This document shows positions 1 to 11,311 of a DNA stretch of 64,000 nucleotides, piece after piece. Numbering within the stretch: position 1 is the first letter of the stretch; each line of letters starts with the position of its first letter. The position numbers and the translations under genes are program-made. The stretch is from Eonycteris spelaea. Taxonomy: Eukaryota > Chordata > Mammalia > Chiroptera > Pteropodidae. The stretch covers positions 1,302,001 to 1,366,000 of the forward strand of contig PUFA01000285.1 of assembly GCA_003508835.1 (NCBI GenBank), in the 5' to 3' direction. The notes beneath the pieces were generated by a model. It worked only from the letters and a program-made list of their open reading frames with translations. It ran no database searches and was not told the DNA's origin.

Positions 1-565
1 TTCTCAATGGCATCACAATGGATATTGGGAACCTGATAATTCTTTGGGGGGTGGGAGGGAGAGATTTAGCCGCATCTTTGTCCTCTACCCACTATAACAG
101 TGGCTCCCTCCTCCAAGGTGAGAACACTGCTCTATGCAATGCCACAGGAGGCCGAGACTTAAAGAATTTCTAAAATGTTGTAGTAATATAAATAGTAGTT
201 GTATCATCTATTTATTCTTCCAATGACACATCAAAAGAATTAACTAACTATAATTGCTTTCAATACTACTGGGGAAATTTAAAAATTACAGATACTGTTA
301 TATTTGATGTATAAAAAAATGATGTTTCCAAGTGTCAGGGAAATTTTCATTCCTTTAGTCACAAAACCTGTTAGAAACAAAATCCTGAAGATTCTTAGCT
401 ACAACCACAAGCTACAATCTATTTACTGTTCACAAAACTATGGATGTAAAGAAAAGGAAAGTTTAAGGCGTTCTTTATTTTCATCACTTTGTTGTTAAAT
501 TTTTTTTTAATTTTTATCATATTTTATCTGTATCACTATTTTTAACTATGATTAAAAAAATTTCC
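1..565. other. unassigned intron sequence
   Basis: AT-rich sequence with no coding exon and no repeat recognised by eye. Positions 556-565 (AAAAATTTCC) are the left target-site duplicate of the following 5S-derived SINE. Confidence 0.5.
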
Positions 566-775
566 ATCTATGGCCATGCTACCCTGAACAAGCCCAATCC
601 CGTCTGATCTTGGAAGCTAAGCAGGGTCAGGTCTGGTTAGTACTTGGATGGGAGACCACCTAGGAAGACCAGGTGCTGTAGGCATAGAAAATAAAATTAA
701 AAAAAAAAAAAAGGGATTATAAGTTGACAAAGTCCTTGCAACCAAGGGTTGTCTCACCTAAAAAATAAAAAATTT
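566..775 (+). mobile_element. 5S rRNA-derived SINE, long form (MEG-RL-like)
   Basis: Positions 566-685 match 5S rRNA from its first bases (ATCTATGGCCATGCTACCC) to its 3' end (GTGCTGTAGGCAT). The internal pol III control region is well kept: the box A region (GAAGCTAAGCAGGGTC) and box C (GGATGGGAGACCACCT). An A-rich linker follows, then about 60 bases not from 5S (from GGGATTATAAGTTGAC) and a second A-rich tail. The ten-base repeat AAAAATTTCC flanks it at 556-565 and 776-785, so it is a retroposed copy and not a genuine 5S gene. The extra 3' module separates it from the shorter copy at 11163. Known family: MEG-RS and MEG-RL SINEs of fruit bats; assignment to MEG-RL is inference from length. 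Confidence 0.85.
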
Positions 776-1678
776 AAAAATTTCCTCTATAAGCTCAATA
801 AACAAATAAACCCAATCACCTCCCATACACATATAAAACAGAAACATTCCAAGCTAGCATAACCTTGAAAATATAAACTCATCATGATTCTTAGCAGTAT
901 ACATATACAATTTTAACACCATTATTTTCCCTTAAAACACACACACACAAATTGTTTTAAAAATAGACCCAAATTAAGCCCTGAATTTTAAATATAAAAC
1001 CATATCATCTGCCCTTTTGCAGAAAGTCATAAAGAAAAATACATTTAAAAGAAAAAGTGCTTCAAGAATTTTAGCTGCATAAAAAGGAACTATAGAAATT
1101 AAACAGTCAGGTCAGCTACAACTAGAAATGCTCTAATTGATCATGTCCTGATACTGAGTCAGGGAAAGAAAGCCTCAAATATAAATAAATACCCGTACGC
1201 ATAGTCACCGTTCAACTAAATCTTTTTCATTAAATAAAAATGAAATATTATGCTCAATAAACTGGGGCCCCCATGACATGTGATCCCAAAGCACACAAAT
1301 CTCACAAATCTGTTATTCATAAACACCAGACTTGCCACATACTCCACACACGACAATTCCTGAATTATTTGGTGCTTCCTAAATAAGTATCAGTGGACAC
1401 CTCCTATAGGCTACTGACTTCAACAATGGTGGGGGCGTAGGAAGGACTGGGAATCTGCTAGGTGATTTTGGCACAACTTGAGTATAAAAATGAATGGATT
1501 ATGATACATAATCCTATGCTGAAACTAATACTATACAAATACACACACTTATGTTTAGTCTTCTTCACAAGAGAATTCCATCTAATACATAGAGTAGGAA
1601 GGACAAAAATACAAAAATCTTCATTTTATAATTATGATAGAAATAACTGATTTAGGCAAGATACATTAAACTATGTAG
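776..1678. other. unassigned AT-rich intron sequence
   Basis: No repeat family or exon recognised. A short CA run lies near 940-950. Many A-rich stretches suggest old retroposon tails but nothing firm can be named. Confidence 0.4.
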
Positions 1679-2130
1679 TAAAAAAAAACAAAACAAAAAC
1701 AAAAACAAAAAACCACTGGGTCATTTACAATAGTTAAAAGCAGAAACAGCCCAAATATCCATCAACAGATGAACGGATACACAAAATGTGTTATATCCAT
1801 ATAACAGAATATTATTCAGCCATAAAAAGAGATGAAGTTCTGACACACGTTACAACATGGGTGAACCTTGAAAATATTATGCTGCGTGAGAGAAGCTGGA
1901 CATAAAAAGTCACATACTGTATATTCCATACATAAAACATTCAGAATAGTAAATCCATACAGACAGAATGGAGATTGGAGGTTGCTAGGAGCTGCGGAAG
2001 AATGGAGAGCAGATGAGATGTTTTAAAACTTGATAGTGGCGGGGTGGTAATTGTACAATATTTGTGAATACACTGAATTGTTCACTTTATTTTTGTGTTA
2101 CATGAATTTCACCTCAATAAATACACTAAA
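1679..2130 (+). mobile_element. L1 3' end fragment
   Basis: After an A/C-rich run (1681-1712) the sequence shows the typical end of L1 ORF2 and the 3'UTR: CCAAATATCCATCAACAGATG, then ATTATTCAGCCATAAAAAG, and finally CCTCAATAAATAC. It is 5' truncated and coding is lost. Confidence 0.8.
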
Positions 2131-2229
2131 TTATTTACATATACACATATGTATGTATATTAGGGCATTGGGTTTTTACAGTTTCAAATCATCAACCCAT
2201 CAACTTTTCTTAACTAAAAGGAACTGTAG

Positions 2230-2690
2230 TCCTCCTACCAACAAGGCTTACCCTGAAGCGAATCATGAGGAACACTCAGACCATCTAATTGAGGGGCTGG
2301 GTGCAAAGCAAATGACTTGAGCTCTTCAAAAATATCTATGTCATGAAAGACAGAACAGGTAGGGGACTCTTCTAGATGAACAGACTCTAAAAAGACATGA
2401 AAATAAGTACAATGCATGATCCTGGATTGAACCCAATGTCCATCCTCATTTTTTAAAAAAGTCATGAAGGACATTACTGGGACAACTGAAGTATTTAATA
2501 TGAACCATATATTAGATAATACTATTTCACCAACATTAAACTTGTTGAGTATGGTAACTGCATTGTGGTTATGCCAAAGAATGTCCTAGTTCTTAGGAGA
2601 CGCGCTTAGGGATAAACTATCATGATGTGTATAACCAACTCTCAGATGATTCACTTTTTAAAAAAAGGTATGGAGAACATAAAGCAATCA
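2230..2690 (+). mobile_element. old L1M 3'UTR fragment
   Basis: Contains the recurrent old-L1 3'UTR phrases GATCCTGGATTGAACCC, GACATTACTGGGACAACTGA and GTGGTTATGCCAAAGAATGTCC. Noncoding and heavily mutated. Confidence 0.65.
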
Positions 2691-2744
2691 GCAAAAATCT
2701 AACTGACAAATCCAGAAATATTATTTTTATTTTAGTATATTTGC

Positions 2745-3300
2745 CATTTTGTAGGTTTCATATTTTTAAAAATAAACTGAGAAAACAACTATTAAATATA
2801 TACCCTATAACTTCCTACTCCTAGGTTTATGCATAACAGAAACAGACACTTTAAGTACAACAAATGTATATATTTAGGACATCGACATGTAAAAGAATGT
2901 CATGATAATATTACTTATAATACCCCAAACCTAAAACCAAAAATGCTCATTCGTAGTAAAAAGAAGAAACTGTGGCATAGTCATTCAATAAAACACTACA
3001 GTGATGAAAAGGAACTCATGGAATATGCAGCAGCATGGCTGACTCGCACAACGGAACACTGAGGAAGCCGGCCACAAAAAAGTGCATGCTACCGGCCCCA
3101 GTCATACACAGCACGGAAGCAGGAAAAGGTCATTGGTGGTTATGTAAGGCCCGATAGCGGGCAATCCTGAGGGCGGAGGGCTGGGACCAGAAGGGGCACA
3201 GAGAACTTTTGGAGTGCTGGATGCTGTCTACTCACCTCTACAGCAGAGACATAAACTTGTTCACTTTATGAAAATTTCTCAAGGTGTATGCTTTCTTCAG
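2745..3300 (+). mobile_element. old L1M ORF2 end and 3'UTR fragment
   Basis: Shows ACTTCCTACTCCTAGG (relic of the ORF2 carboxy end), AAGAATGTCATGATAATA, and CTGTGGCATAGTCATTCAATA, in the order expected for an L1M 3' end. Separate insertion from the preceding fragment because ORF2-end sequence recurs. Confidence 0.65.
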
Positions 3301-3833
3301 GAGGAATAAGAAGCCGCAATACAAAACACAGAGGTACTAAATGTGGGTTAATACCAAGAGAGACAAATGAAGTACTGTGAAAGTTAAAAGAACAATCATA
3401 TCTAATTAAGGAGGGTTAGGGAAAATCATCAAAGTTTGTTTACAAGAGGTGGAGTTTGAGCAGAGAGCTCAAAATTCTATGGAATTCTATGGAATGTTTC
3501 TAATGTTTCTTATAAGGGGTATAATCTTAATTCATATGGAGTGAAAAGAATTAAAGCAAAGCAGAAAGCCCTGCTTCCCTAAGAAAGGAGGGAAAAAAGT
3601 ACTCATTAAGCAACTAATTTCTTCCTCTGGGTGTTTATGTGAGTACAGACAGGACAACCACAGGTAGTTCAGCACTCACCAGTGAAGACAGTTTACTCCT
3701 CTTGGACTGAACAGCTTCTGTAATTAGTAAGCAGCCAACCAATAGGCAGTAAGCACTAAATACAGAAAGCAGAAATCTTTGAAATATTCATGAGTTCTCA
3801 ATGTTGTCTTTGCATTATTATTTCCCTCTGTAT
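3301..3833. other. unassigned intron sequence
   Basis: No repeat or exon recognised. A local duplication of TTCTATGGAAT is seen near 3475-3495. Confidence 0.4.
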
Positions 3834-4033
3834 CAGCACTGCCCATAAGAATGTTCTATGATGTTGGAAGTGTCCTGTATCTGCACTGTCCAGCAGGACA
3901 GCCACTAGCCACATGTGGCTATCAAGTCTGAAATGTGTTAGTGCCACCAAGAAACTGAATTTTAATTTTATTTCATTTTAATTAAAACTTAAATAGCACT
4001 TGTGGCTAGTGGCTACTATACTGGATAGCACAG
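3834..4033 (+). mobile_element. hAT-Charlie MITE (MER3/MER58-type)
   Basis: Starts CAGCACTGCCCATAAGAATG and ends TGGATAGCACAG, with the diagnostic interior GCCACTAGCCACATGTGGCTA and its inverted partner near the other end (GGCTAGTGGCTAC). Terminal inverted repeats of CAGYRCTG type identify a nonautonomous hAT element. The 8-bp target duplicates are no longer recognisable. Confidence 0.75.
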
Positions 4034-4387
4034 TTCTAGATCCTAAAATAAGCAGTTCCTAAATTCCAGAGAGTTCTTTTCATCATATCTGTCTCCTGAG
4101 TTCATCTACCACAGAAAGCATATAAACAAGAGCAGCTGGAATTAACCTTGGATACTATAACATAGTATTACCATGTGTAGATTTGAAAACAAAACTCAAG
4201 ATGTTTACACAAAGGCAGGTGATCAGTACCACAAAGTATTAACGAAAATAATGATGTGAATGACTTATGCAGAGCCAACTGCTGACTCCTAGTGTAAGTC
4301 TTCAGAAATCCTGTATTCATTGTAGCCATGGTTAGCGCTGCAGATACTGTGAATCACTCAGCATCAGTTACAGGACATGTAAAATGG

Positions 4388-4556
4388 TTCAACTCTGCTA
4401 CCTCCTGGCTGTGCAACAATGGGCAAGTTACATAATTTCTCTTTGCCTTGGTTTCCTCACCTTTAAAATATGTATGTTTCTACCTCATACTGCTATTATG
4501 AGGATTAACTGAATTGATGCTTTTAAAGTACTTAGAATAGTGTATATACGTTAGGA
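4388..4556 (+). mobile_element. MIR SINE
   Basis: Shows the MIR core and 3' part: TGGGCAAGTTACATAATTTCTC, TTTCCTCACCTTTAAAATA, GAGGATTAACTGAATTGATG. The tRNA-related 5' part is mostly missing. Confidence 0.8.
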
Positions 4557-4558
4557 TT

Positions 4559-4976
4559 TGTAGTGGGCAGATAGTGACCCCCAAGAAAGATATGTCCACA
4601 TCCTAATCTCCAGAATCTGTGAATACTTTATTTGGAAATAAGTATTTCTGCACATTAATTAAGGGATTTGAGATTATGCTTGATTATCTGGATGGGCTCT
4701 AAATGCCACACAAGTGTCCTTAGAGAAGAAGAGAGAGATTAAGATACATGAGTGAAGGCCATGTGAAGATGAAGGCAGGGACTGTAATAAAAGGGCTCCA
4801 AGTCTTCCAGGAGCAAGAAGAGGCCAGGGAAGAGGCCAGGAGAGATCCCCCATGGAGCCTCTGGAGGAGGGCTATGGCCCTGCCAACACCTCATTTGGGG
4901 CTTCTAGCCTCCTGAACTTGTTCTAAACCATCTAGTTTGTGGTCATTTGTTATGACAGCCACAGGAAACTAATATA
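4559..4976 (+). mobile_element. MLT1 LTR (ERVL-MaLR)
   Basis: Begins TGTAGTGGGCAGATAGTGACCC and ends TTTGTTATGACAGCC...GGAAACTAATATA, the known ends of mammalian MLT1 LTRs. The interior shows the expected order, including CATCCTAATCTCCAGAATCTG and GCCATGTGAAGATGAAGG. Solo, old and diverged. Confidence 0.85.
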
Positions 4977-6084
4977 GGATTCAGGTTAGCTATTATTATT
5001 CTAACTCCTTTTTAATGACACTGAAAAGATGAGGAAACTAACTCCCCAGACACCTTGTTATCAAATGCTGCTGTTCTGAGTTGGTAGTGGGGAGAGGGGG
5101 TTTGAGGCATGTACCTGTTTTCTGGAGCAGTTGGAGGCAAGGTTCCTTAATTAGCTGCTCTCACAGCTTCCTGATGGGGAGGGCAGTACATAACTTTCTC
5201 TGTTCTTTAGAGGCAGAAGAAATCTGGTGGCTGACAGACACTCCTGGAAACTTAACCTAGCATGTATTTGCTCCTGAAGCTCTTGAAATAATTGTTGTAT
5301 TAAAACTCCTTTTCCTATAAATTAAGTCAAGTAGATTCAGTAGCCTGAAAGGAAATATTGAAACAACTAGAATTTCTATGTGATAGTAAGAAGTCAAACA
5401 CATGTGACTCATACCAAGGAGATGATTGACTCAGTTCTACAGTGAATTCTGAGCCCAACATAAAAAAAGTGCAAACACAACAGCACCCAAAGAGCTTATA
5501 CACTTTTCACATATTACCCACGACTTATAACTACTACCAGTCTAAGAAAGCCTGACAACTGTAAGATAAGTTTAACTCTTGTGCATTCTCTTCTTAATTG
5601 AAGAAGGGCTCAAAATACTTTTCTACGATCATGAATTTTAATATAAGCAAAGAGACAAATATAAACATTCCATCACCTACATGAACAAAATGAGCCATTA
5701 TGCAGCAAAAGACCTGGCCCAAATCAGACAATCTCCTCAAATAAATTCCCCAACCTTAGAAAGCCAGACTCAAACCTTTGCATCTCAAAGCTAAAAAAGA
5801 TCTTACAACCTATCTAGACCAGCACCTTTGATTTACAAAAGTGGTAACATAACTTTAATACTTTGATATAGTAAGAAACAGACATTTTGGTTTTACTCTT
5901 CTGGGCTGGTAAATGCATCCATGTACCAGGAAGTATCCCAACTCCCCAGGGACAAAAGCTCTTCTGCTTTGGACCCTTCCAGACCTCACACCCTCTATAC
6001 CTCTTCATCTGGCTGTTCATCTGTATCCTTTAAATAAGCTAGTTAACATTTCCCAAGCTTTGTGAGTCATTCTAGCAAATTACT
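4977..6084. other. unassigned intron sequence
   Basis: No repeat family or exon recognised over about 1.1 kb. Base composition is ordinary for the intron. Confidence 0.4.
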
Positions 6085-6275
6085 GAACCTGAGGAGGGAA
6101 TCAGTCAGCTGGAAGCACAGGTGACAACCTAGACTTGTGACTGATATCTGAAGTGGCGCAGACCTGTGGGATTAAGCCCTAAGCCTATCGGATCTCCGCT
6201 ATCTCCAGGTAGTGTCAGAATTGAGTCAAATTTGTAGGATACCTAGTTGGTGTCCACCAAAATTGGAAAATTCCT
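6085..6275 (+). mobile_element. probable LTR 3' end fragment
   Basis: Contains GACCTGTGGGATTAAGCCCT, TAGTGTCAGAATTGAGTC and GTAGGATACCTAGTTGGTGTCC, phrases typical of the 3' end of old mammalian LTRs. Boundaries are not defined. Confidence 0.45.
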
Positions 6276-6360
6276 GAAACTGATGGATCATAAAAAAAAT
6301 AAAATTCACCTTTTAGTTAAAATTACTGTTAGCTATTTTAGAAGTTGTGGCTGCCTTGCC

Positions 6361-6905
6361 TGTCACAAAGCAAACTATAGCTAAAGATTAAAACAAGAAT
6401 GCAGCCATGTCCAGGAGCCTGGAGACCCGACTATAAAACATGCTTCAGGGAATATATTGCTTGAGATAAGGAAAAGATGCAGCCTGTTAAGCCCAAGATG
6501 GATAATTCTGTTTTTCGGCTCCTAAGGTAGTATCACTGACTCACAATCCCAAAATGTGGTACAGAATTCTGGTTTGTTTGGAAAGAGGAAAACCTCTCGA
6601 TGCCAGTAAAGAAGACTGAGGACAGGATGATGCCAAGGAAGAATAAAACAGATGAACAAAACTGTGAGAGCTAAAATCATAACTGACCAATCAACACTGC
6701 CCAGAACTCTGAACCCCTTCTTCATGATTTTTGTTCTTAACAAGAGTCATTTGAAAACCATCAGGGAGAGTTCAGGTCTTTGGGCATCAGCTGCCTGTTC
6801 TCTTTTCGTAGGTACCTTTGAAATATATGCTCTTTCCTTTCACTACAACCCCGTGTCAGTTTATTTGGCTAAGAGCTGGGCAAATGGACCCCACTTCAGG
6901 TCAAC
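6361..6905 (+). mobile_element. probable solo ERV LTR
   Basis: Runs from TGTCACAAAG to CAGGTCAACA, with TG...CA ends, a TATA-like ACTATAAAACATG (about 6428) and AATAAA near 6643, followed by pyrimidine-rich CTCTTTCCTTTCACTACAACC, as in U5 of class I LTRs. No clear target duplication; family not named. Confidence 0.45.
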
Positions 6906-7694
6906 ATTACGTGGTGGTGTTGGAAAACATTCCAGAATAATGTAGTGGGAGCATGAAATTCAGAGTTAGAATGACCTAATTTCAAGGCATTTATATGCCT
7001 GGCATTTATAACCAGTGTCCACTAAGTAAGTTAGAAACTTACCTGCCAAGCCTACCTAAAAAATTTATCATGAGTACCAAAACCAAAATGAAATTATGCA
7101 TGAAAAGTGGTTTATAAAATGTTAGATGCTATAAAAAGAAAGTACTATTACTATAAATGAAAAATTAGTGAAATTTCAGAGAGATTCTGGGACCTGCCCA
7201 AATCTTTTATCAGAGCTGCTAACAAGCCATAAGCTACTGACATATGACTGATTTATGTTCTTCACTACTCTCCGCCGCAGGTGCTGGCCAATACAGGAGG
7301 CAAGAAAGACCTCAAACATCTATAAGGCACATCATTTCAGTCCCGAAAACTAAGTTTACTTACTTTCTACCTAATTTTCTGAATGTCTGCTCTAAGTCAA
7401 TTTCATCAGGTCTGCGTGATAAAGACAGCAGAGTCTTCAGAAAAAAACATGATACTATTTTAAGATCTTGCCAAAGGATTAAGCTCAGGTCTGAGGTAGC
7501 TTCTGGACTGGCTACCAATTTGCAGGAAATAGAGAACAAAAGAATGAGCTGAACTTGCATCATAAGCATGCAATCAGCAAATCCAGACTATGAGAAGAAA
7601 GTTGACAAGTCAAAGGTCTAAGTTCTTCAACAGATAAACTGTAAAAAAAAAAATTAAGGAAAAGAAAGGTATAAAAGGAGAACCTGCAGATTAA
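6906..7694. other. unassigned intron sequence
   Basis: No repeat or exon recognised. A 102-codon open frame at 7244-7552 and an opposite-strand frame at 7360-7569 have no recognisable domain and look like chance. Confidence 0.4.
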
Positions 7695-8050
7695 GAGATT
7701 TAAAAGACATGAATACAGTCATACAATGAAATTCTATTAATATGGAGGAATGAACTATCAATCCACGCAACATTAAGTGCATATTGCTAAATGAAAGAAG
7801 CCAGTCTGAAAAGGTTATATGTTATGTGACCCCATTTATCTGACATTCTGGAAATGGCAAAACTACAGAGAAGAAGAACCCAGTGGTATCTGGGGTTTGG
7901 AGAGAGATGAGTTGGTGAAATACAGGGTTTTTAGGGCAATGAAAGTGTTCTGTGTAGAACCGTAGTGGTGGATGCATGACACTATTCATTTGCCAAAACC
8001 CACTTATTTACAGCATAAGAGCAAACCTTAATATGCAAAATTTTAAATGG
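7695..8050 (+). mobile_element. L1M 3' end fragment
   Basis: Has TAAATGAAAGAAGCCAGTCTG, CCATTTATCTGACATTCTGG and GTAGTGGTGGATGCATGACA, the usual late 3'UTR series of old L1 elements. Confidence 0.75.
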
Positions 8051-8458
8051 TTAGGCAGTCAGAGGATGCCAGGATGGAATGCAGACTATGAACAAAGAAT
8101 CTTATTGTATTACAAATGCATGACATAACCTTACTGAAAAAAGTGAAGAGAAAGTTACCTAAGTAACTTGGAAATGTCTGAGAGTGTAAAATTAAATACA
8201 AAAGGAATCATGCACTCTAGGTGATAAAGTTGCTTCCCAAGGGGGTACTGCTACATATGTATACTGAGATTAAACAGATAAGTGCATGGATGGTAGATAA
8301 TGAGAGCGAGGTTTCTCTCTGTTGAACAGAGTAGCTAAAGATAAGCAAGAGGGGAAGGCTAGAATGATCCATGCAGTACTGGATTATAGTTGGAGACTTC
8401 AGCATGAATGCAGGTGTAATTTGATATGGGTGGAGATAGATATACATTGAATTAATTA
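8051..8458. other. unassigned intron sequence
   Basis: Nothing recognised. Confidence 0.4.
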
Positions 8459-8800
8459 CAGTAAGTCCTCAGATAATGTCCTTTTGTTCAATGGCTGTTT
8501 TATTATCCTGTTTATGAGGAAGAAAAAAATGACTCCCAGCTTGGGCCACTGTGTGGAGTTTGCACTTCTCCCAGTGTCTGTGTGGGTTTTCTTCCAAGGA
8601 CTCTGATTTCCTCCCACATCCCGAAGCTAAACATGTGGGGTGAACTGGTGTCTCTAAGTTGTCCCAGTAAGAGTGAGTGTGGCTGTGAGTGCATCTTGCA
8701 ATGGAAGGGCCTCCTTGTACAGAGTAGATTCTCCCTCTGCACCTTGAGCTGCTGGTTTAGGCTCTGGCTACCCATCAGGACTGGAGTTAGTGCATTGGTA
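8459..8800 (+). mobile_element. ancient interspersed repeat, class uncertain
   Basis: Contains GTAAGTCCTCAGATAATGTC at the start and the module GTGTGGAGTTTGCACTTCTC followed by GTGTCTGTGTGGGTTTTCTT and TTTCCTCCCACATCCCGAAG. This module occurs in a very old vertebrate repeat, which I recall as a DNA transposon (Kanga-like), but the class assignment is uncertain. It is rather GC-rich for its surroundings. Confidence 0.5.
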
Positions 8801-9049
8801 AATAATTATTTTACTTATTTTCATTAACCTTTCTTAAATGTATGTATAGCTCATATTTATTACAATGTTTAGTATTAGAAGTGTTTTTGGTCTTTATTTA
8901 CAAGTTTGTTTTTTTGTGACCCAAGGTAGTATTCATACATTTCTTAGCTCTGTCTCTGAAGGCCAAGAAGCCATGACGCTACAGTATTAACAAGCAGAGC
9001 CAGTGCCTGGACTATATTTTCTAATTCTAATAAAAAGACCCAGAGCTCC

Positions 9050-10050
9050 TTGGAGAAATGGCAGATTCTAGGGTTTGGGGCAGAAAATATACAAGAGGAG
9101 CCTAGAACATCTTGCAATACCAGGAAGTAAGGAAATGTTCAACAACAATAAAAAAAAAAATGGCAAGGGTATGTCAACAGGTCACAGAAGTCAACTGAAA
9201 GAGCTCCCCCAGTGGCTAAAGCTGGAACAATTTGAGCAATAAACTTAATAACATTACTGGATTATAACCTAGAATATAAACTATCCACAACTCCACACTG
9301 ATATATATGATTGAATATAGACATAAATGGATAACAAAGGACAAATCTTCCATACAGAAAAATTCCAAATAATTTATGTACAGATATTCTGCCATCAGGA
9401 AGTGGAGCATAACTGCCCACTCTCTAAGTGCCTGTGCAGAACAATTTCCCTCCAAAGAGGGTGGTATGGAAAGGAGGAGGAAAAAGTCAATTTACCACAG
9501 TGGAGCAACCTGACAGCCATGTGATCAAGCTTACCATCATCGGTGATCAAGTCCTGTTGACTACATTACCCTTCATAGAACCTGAGAAGGGCACTTCACC
9601 TCTCTGGTCTTCCTCCCCAAACCTATACCCATGAGAAAAACATCAGAAAAATCCAAATCAAGAGACAGTCTACAAAATAGCTAACCAATGCTCCTCAAAA
9701 CTGTTAAGGTCATCAAAAATAAGGAAGGTTTGAGAAACTGTCACCATCTAGAGAAGCCAGAGATGTGACAACTAAATGTAATGTGGAATCTCCTGCATGA
9801 GGTCCTAGGGGAGAAGATTAGGAGAAAACCAATACGATCTGAATAAAGTATGAAGTTTAGTTAATAATGTACCAAGCTTGGTCATTAGTTGTGACAAATG
9901 TGCCACAATAAAGTAAGATGTTAATCAGAGAAACTGTGTGTGTCAGGGGGCAGGGGGAAGGAGGGAGAGAGATAAATATTGGAACTCTATTATTTTTAAC
10001 TTTTCTGTAAATCTAACACTATTATTAATTTGCATACAACTAAATACACA
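9050..10050 (+). mobile_element. old L1M 3'UTR
   Basis: Long noncoding L1M 3'UTR with GAAACTGTCACCATCTAGAG, GATGTGACAACTAAATGTAATG, and the terminal ACTTTTCTGTAAATCTAACA series. The left border is approximate. Confidence 0.65.
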
Positions 10051-10094
10051 CACAAATAAATACAAATAAAACAGGAATTCTAAGTAAGATAGGC

Positions 10095-10255
10095 AGATTG
10101 TATTAAAATGGAGACATCCTAGCTGTAGTATTGTACCACAGATGTGCAAGATGTTACCATTAGGGGAAACTAGGTAAAGGTACATGAGATCTCTCTATAT
10201 TATTTTTTACGACAGCATGCTAACCTACAATCATACCAAAATAAAAACTTCAATT
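10095..10255 (+). mobile_element. second L1M 3' terminus
   Basis: Shows GCAAGATGTTACCATTAGGGG, ACTAGGTAAAGGTACATGAG and CCAAAATAAAAACTTCAATTAAAA, a repeat of the same class of 3' end just upstream, so a separate or duplicated insertion. Confidence 0.65.
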
Positions 10256-10467
10256 AAAAAAGAAAACCTTTTTCCATTTTAGACCTTTTACTTGGAATGG
10301 CCTGTCCCCCACTCGGTATGAATGGTGTAATGTTTTGTTGTAATGATTTGAAGGATCCAGTTAATAAGTAAATAGAGCAAAAAGTTAATTCCCCAAAGCA
10401 ATAAAGTTTAGGAGAAAAAAAAGTCTGCTTTAAAAAGGGACATAGCCAAAAAAAAATTAACTGAACT

Positions 10468-10510
<43 letters not shown>

Positions 10511-11150
10511 GAGGAGCTGAGAGCATTCACACCATCATCTAAGTATCTGACTGGTTGTCAATAGACTCAGTCATCTGTACAGCATTTCACATAATATTTC
10601 ATGGTTCTCGGTCTACTATCTACCAGACCATGTGTGCTGTCAGTTAGTCCAGGTATTCTGTCTAAGCCAGTAACAACAGAACTGTTATTCTCCAATGATT
10701 TCTACTCAAAAGATCAAACTTGAGAGATTCATTCATATCTTAAGAAACAGATCTTGGACTCTAAAACTGAAACAGCATTAATAAAAAGAGATGACCAGTA
10801 CAGAACCCTAGAGTAAATCTGTTTCTACACATGGCAAAGTGCCACTGACTCAAAATAAATAATATAAGACCATTTTTCAACTAAAATGATCTCCCTTTCC
10901 TCAGCACAACCCAAGGCCTAACATTGCCCCTCTAAAACACTAAAAGCTACTGTCTTCTTAGGCACATGTCCATAGGCTGATAATCTATACTGTCACTTTG
11001 TAAAGGTACAAAATGGAAGTGAGGGCATTACTTGTACTCTATGAATCTATACTATCTTAAACTTTCATGTCTTACATTTAGTTTTTTATTTCTCTCCCTT
11101 TAGCTACCTCCTAATTCCTGTTGTTTCCTACTCATTAAAACTGCACTTTT
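10256..11150. other. unassigned intron sequence with A-rich run
   Basis: A poly-A and (AAAAG)n tract lies at 10469-10510 and may be the tail of an unrecognised retroposon. The rest shows no known repeat or exon. Confidence 0.4.
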
Positions 11151-11162
11151 AAAATGCATCTC

Positions 11163-11299
11163 TGTGGCCATGACACCCTGAACAGGCCCGATCTTGTCTA
11201 TCTTGGAAGTTAAGCAGGGCTGGGCCTGGTTAGTACTTGGATGGGAGACCACCTAGAAATACCAAGTACTGTAGGCATTATAAAATAAATAAATAAAGT
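11163..11299 (+). mobile_element. 5S rRNA-derived SINE, short form (MEG-RS-like)
   Basis: A 5S rRNA-like body (GGCCATGACACCCTGAAC ... TAGTACTTGGATGGGAGACC ... TACTGTAGGCATT) is followed directly by a simple A-rich tail (AAAATAAATAAATAAA). A perfect 12-base duplicate, AAAATGCATCTC, flanks it at 11151-11162 and 11300-11311. The internal pol III promoter boxes are nearly intact, but the short TSD and the tail show retroposition. It lacks the extra 3' module of the copy at 566. Confidence 0.9.
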
Positions 11300-11311
11300 A
11301 AAATGCATCTC

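Noticed and set aside
566..685. Genuine 5S rRNA gene
   Set aside because: TSDs, A-rich tail, an added 3' module and substitutions show a retroposed SINE.
11163..11278. Genuine 5S rRNA gene
   Set aside because: Perfect 12-bp TSD and A-rich tail; several mismatches to 5S.
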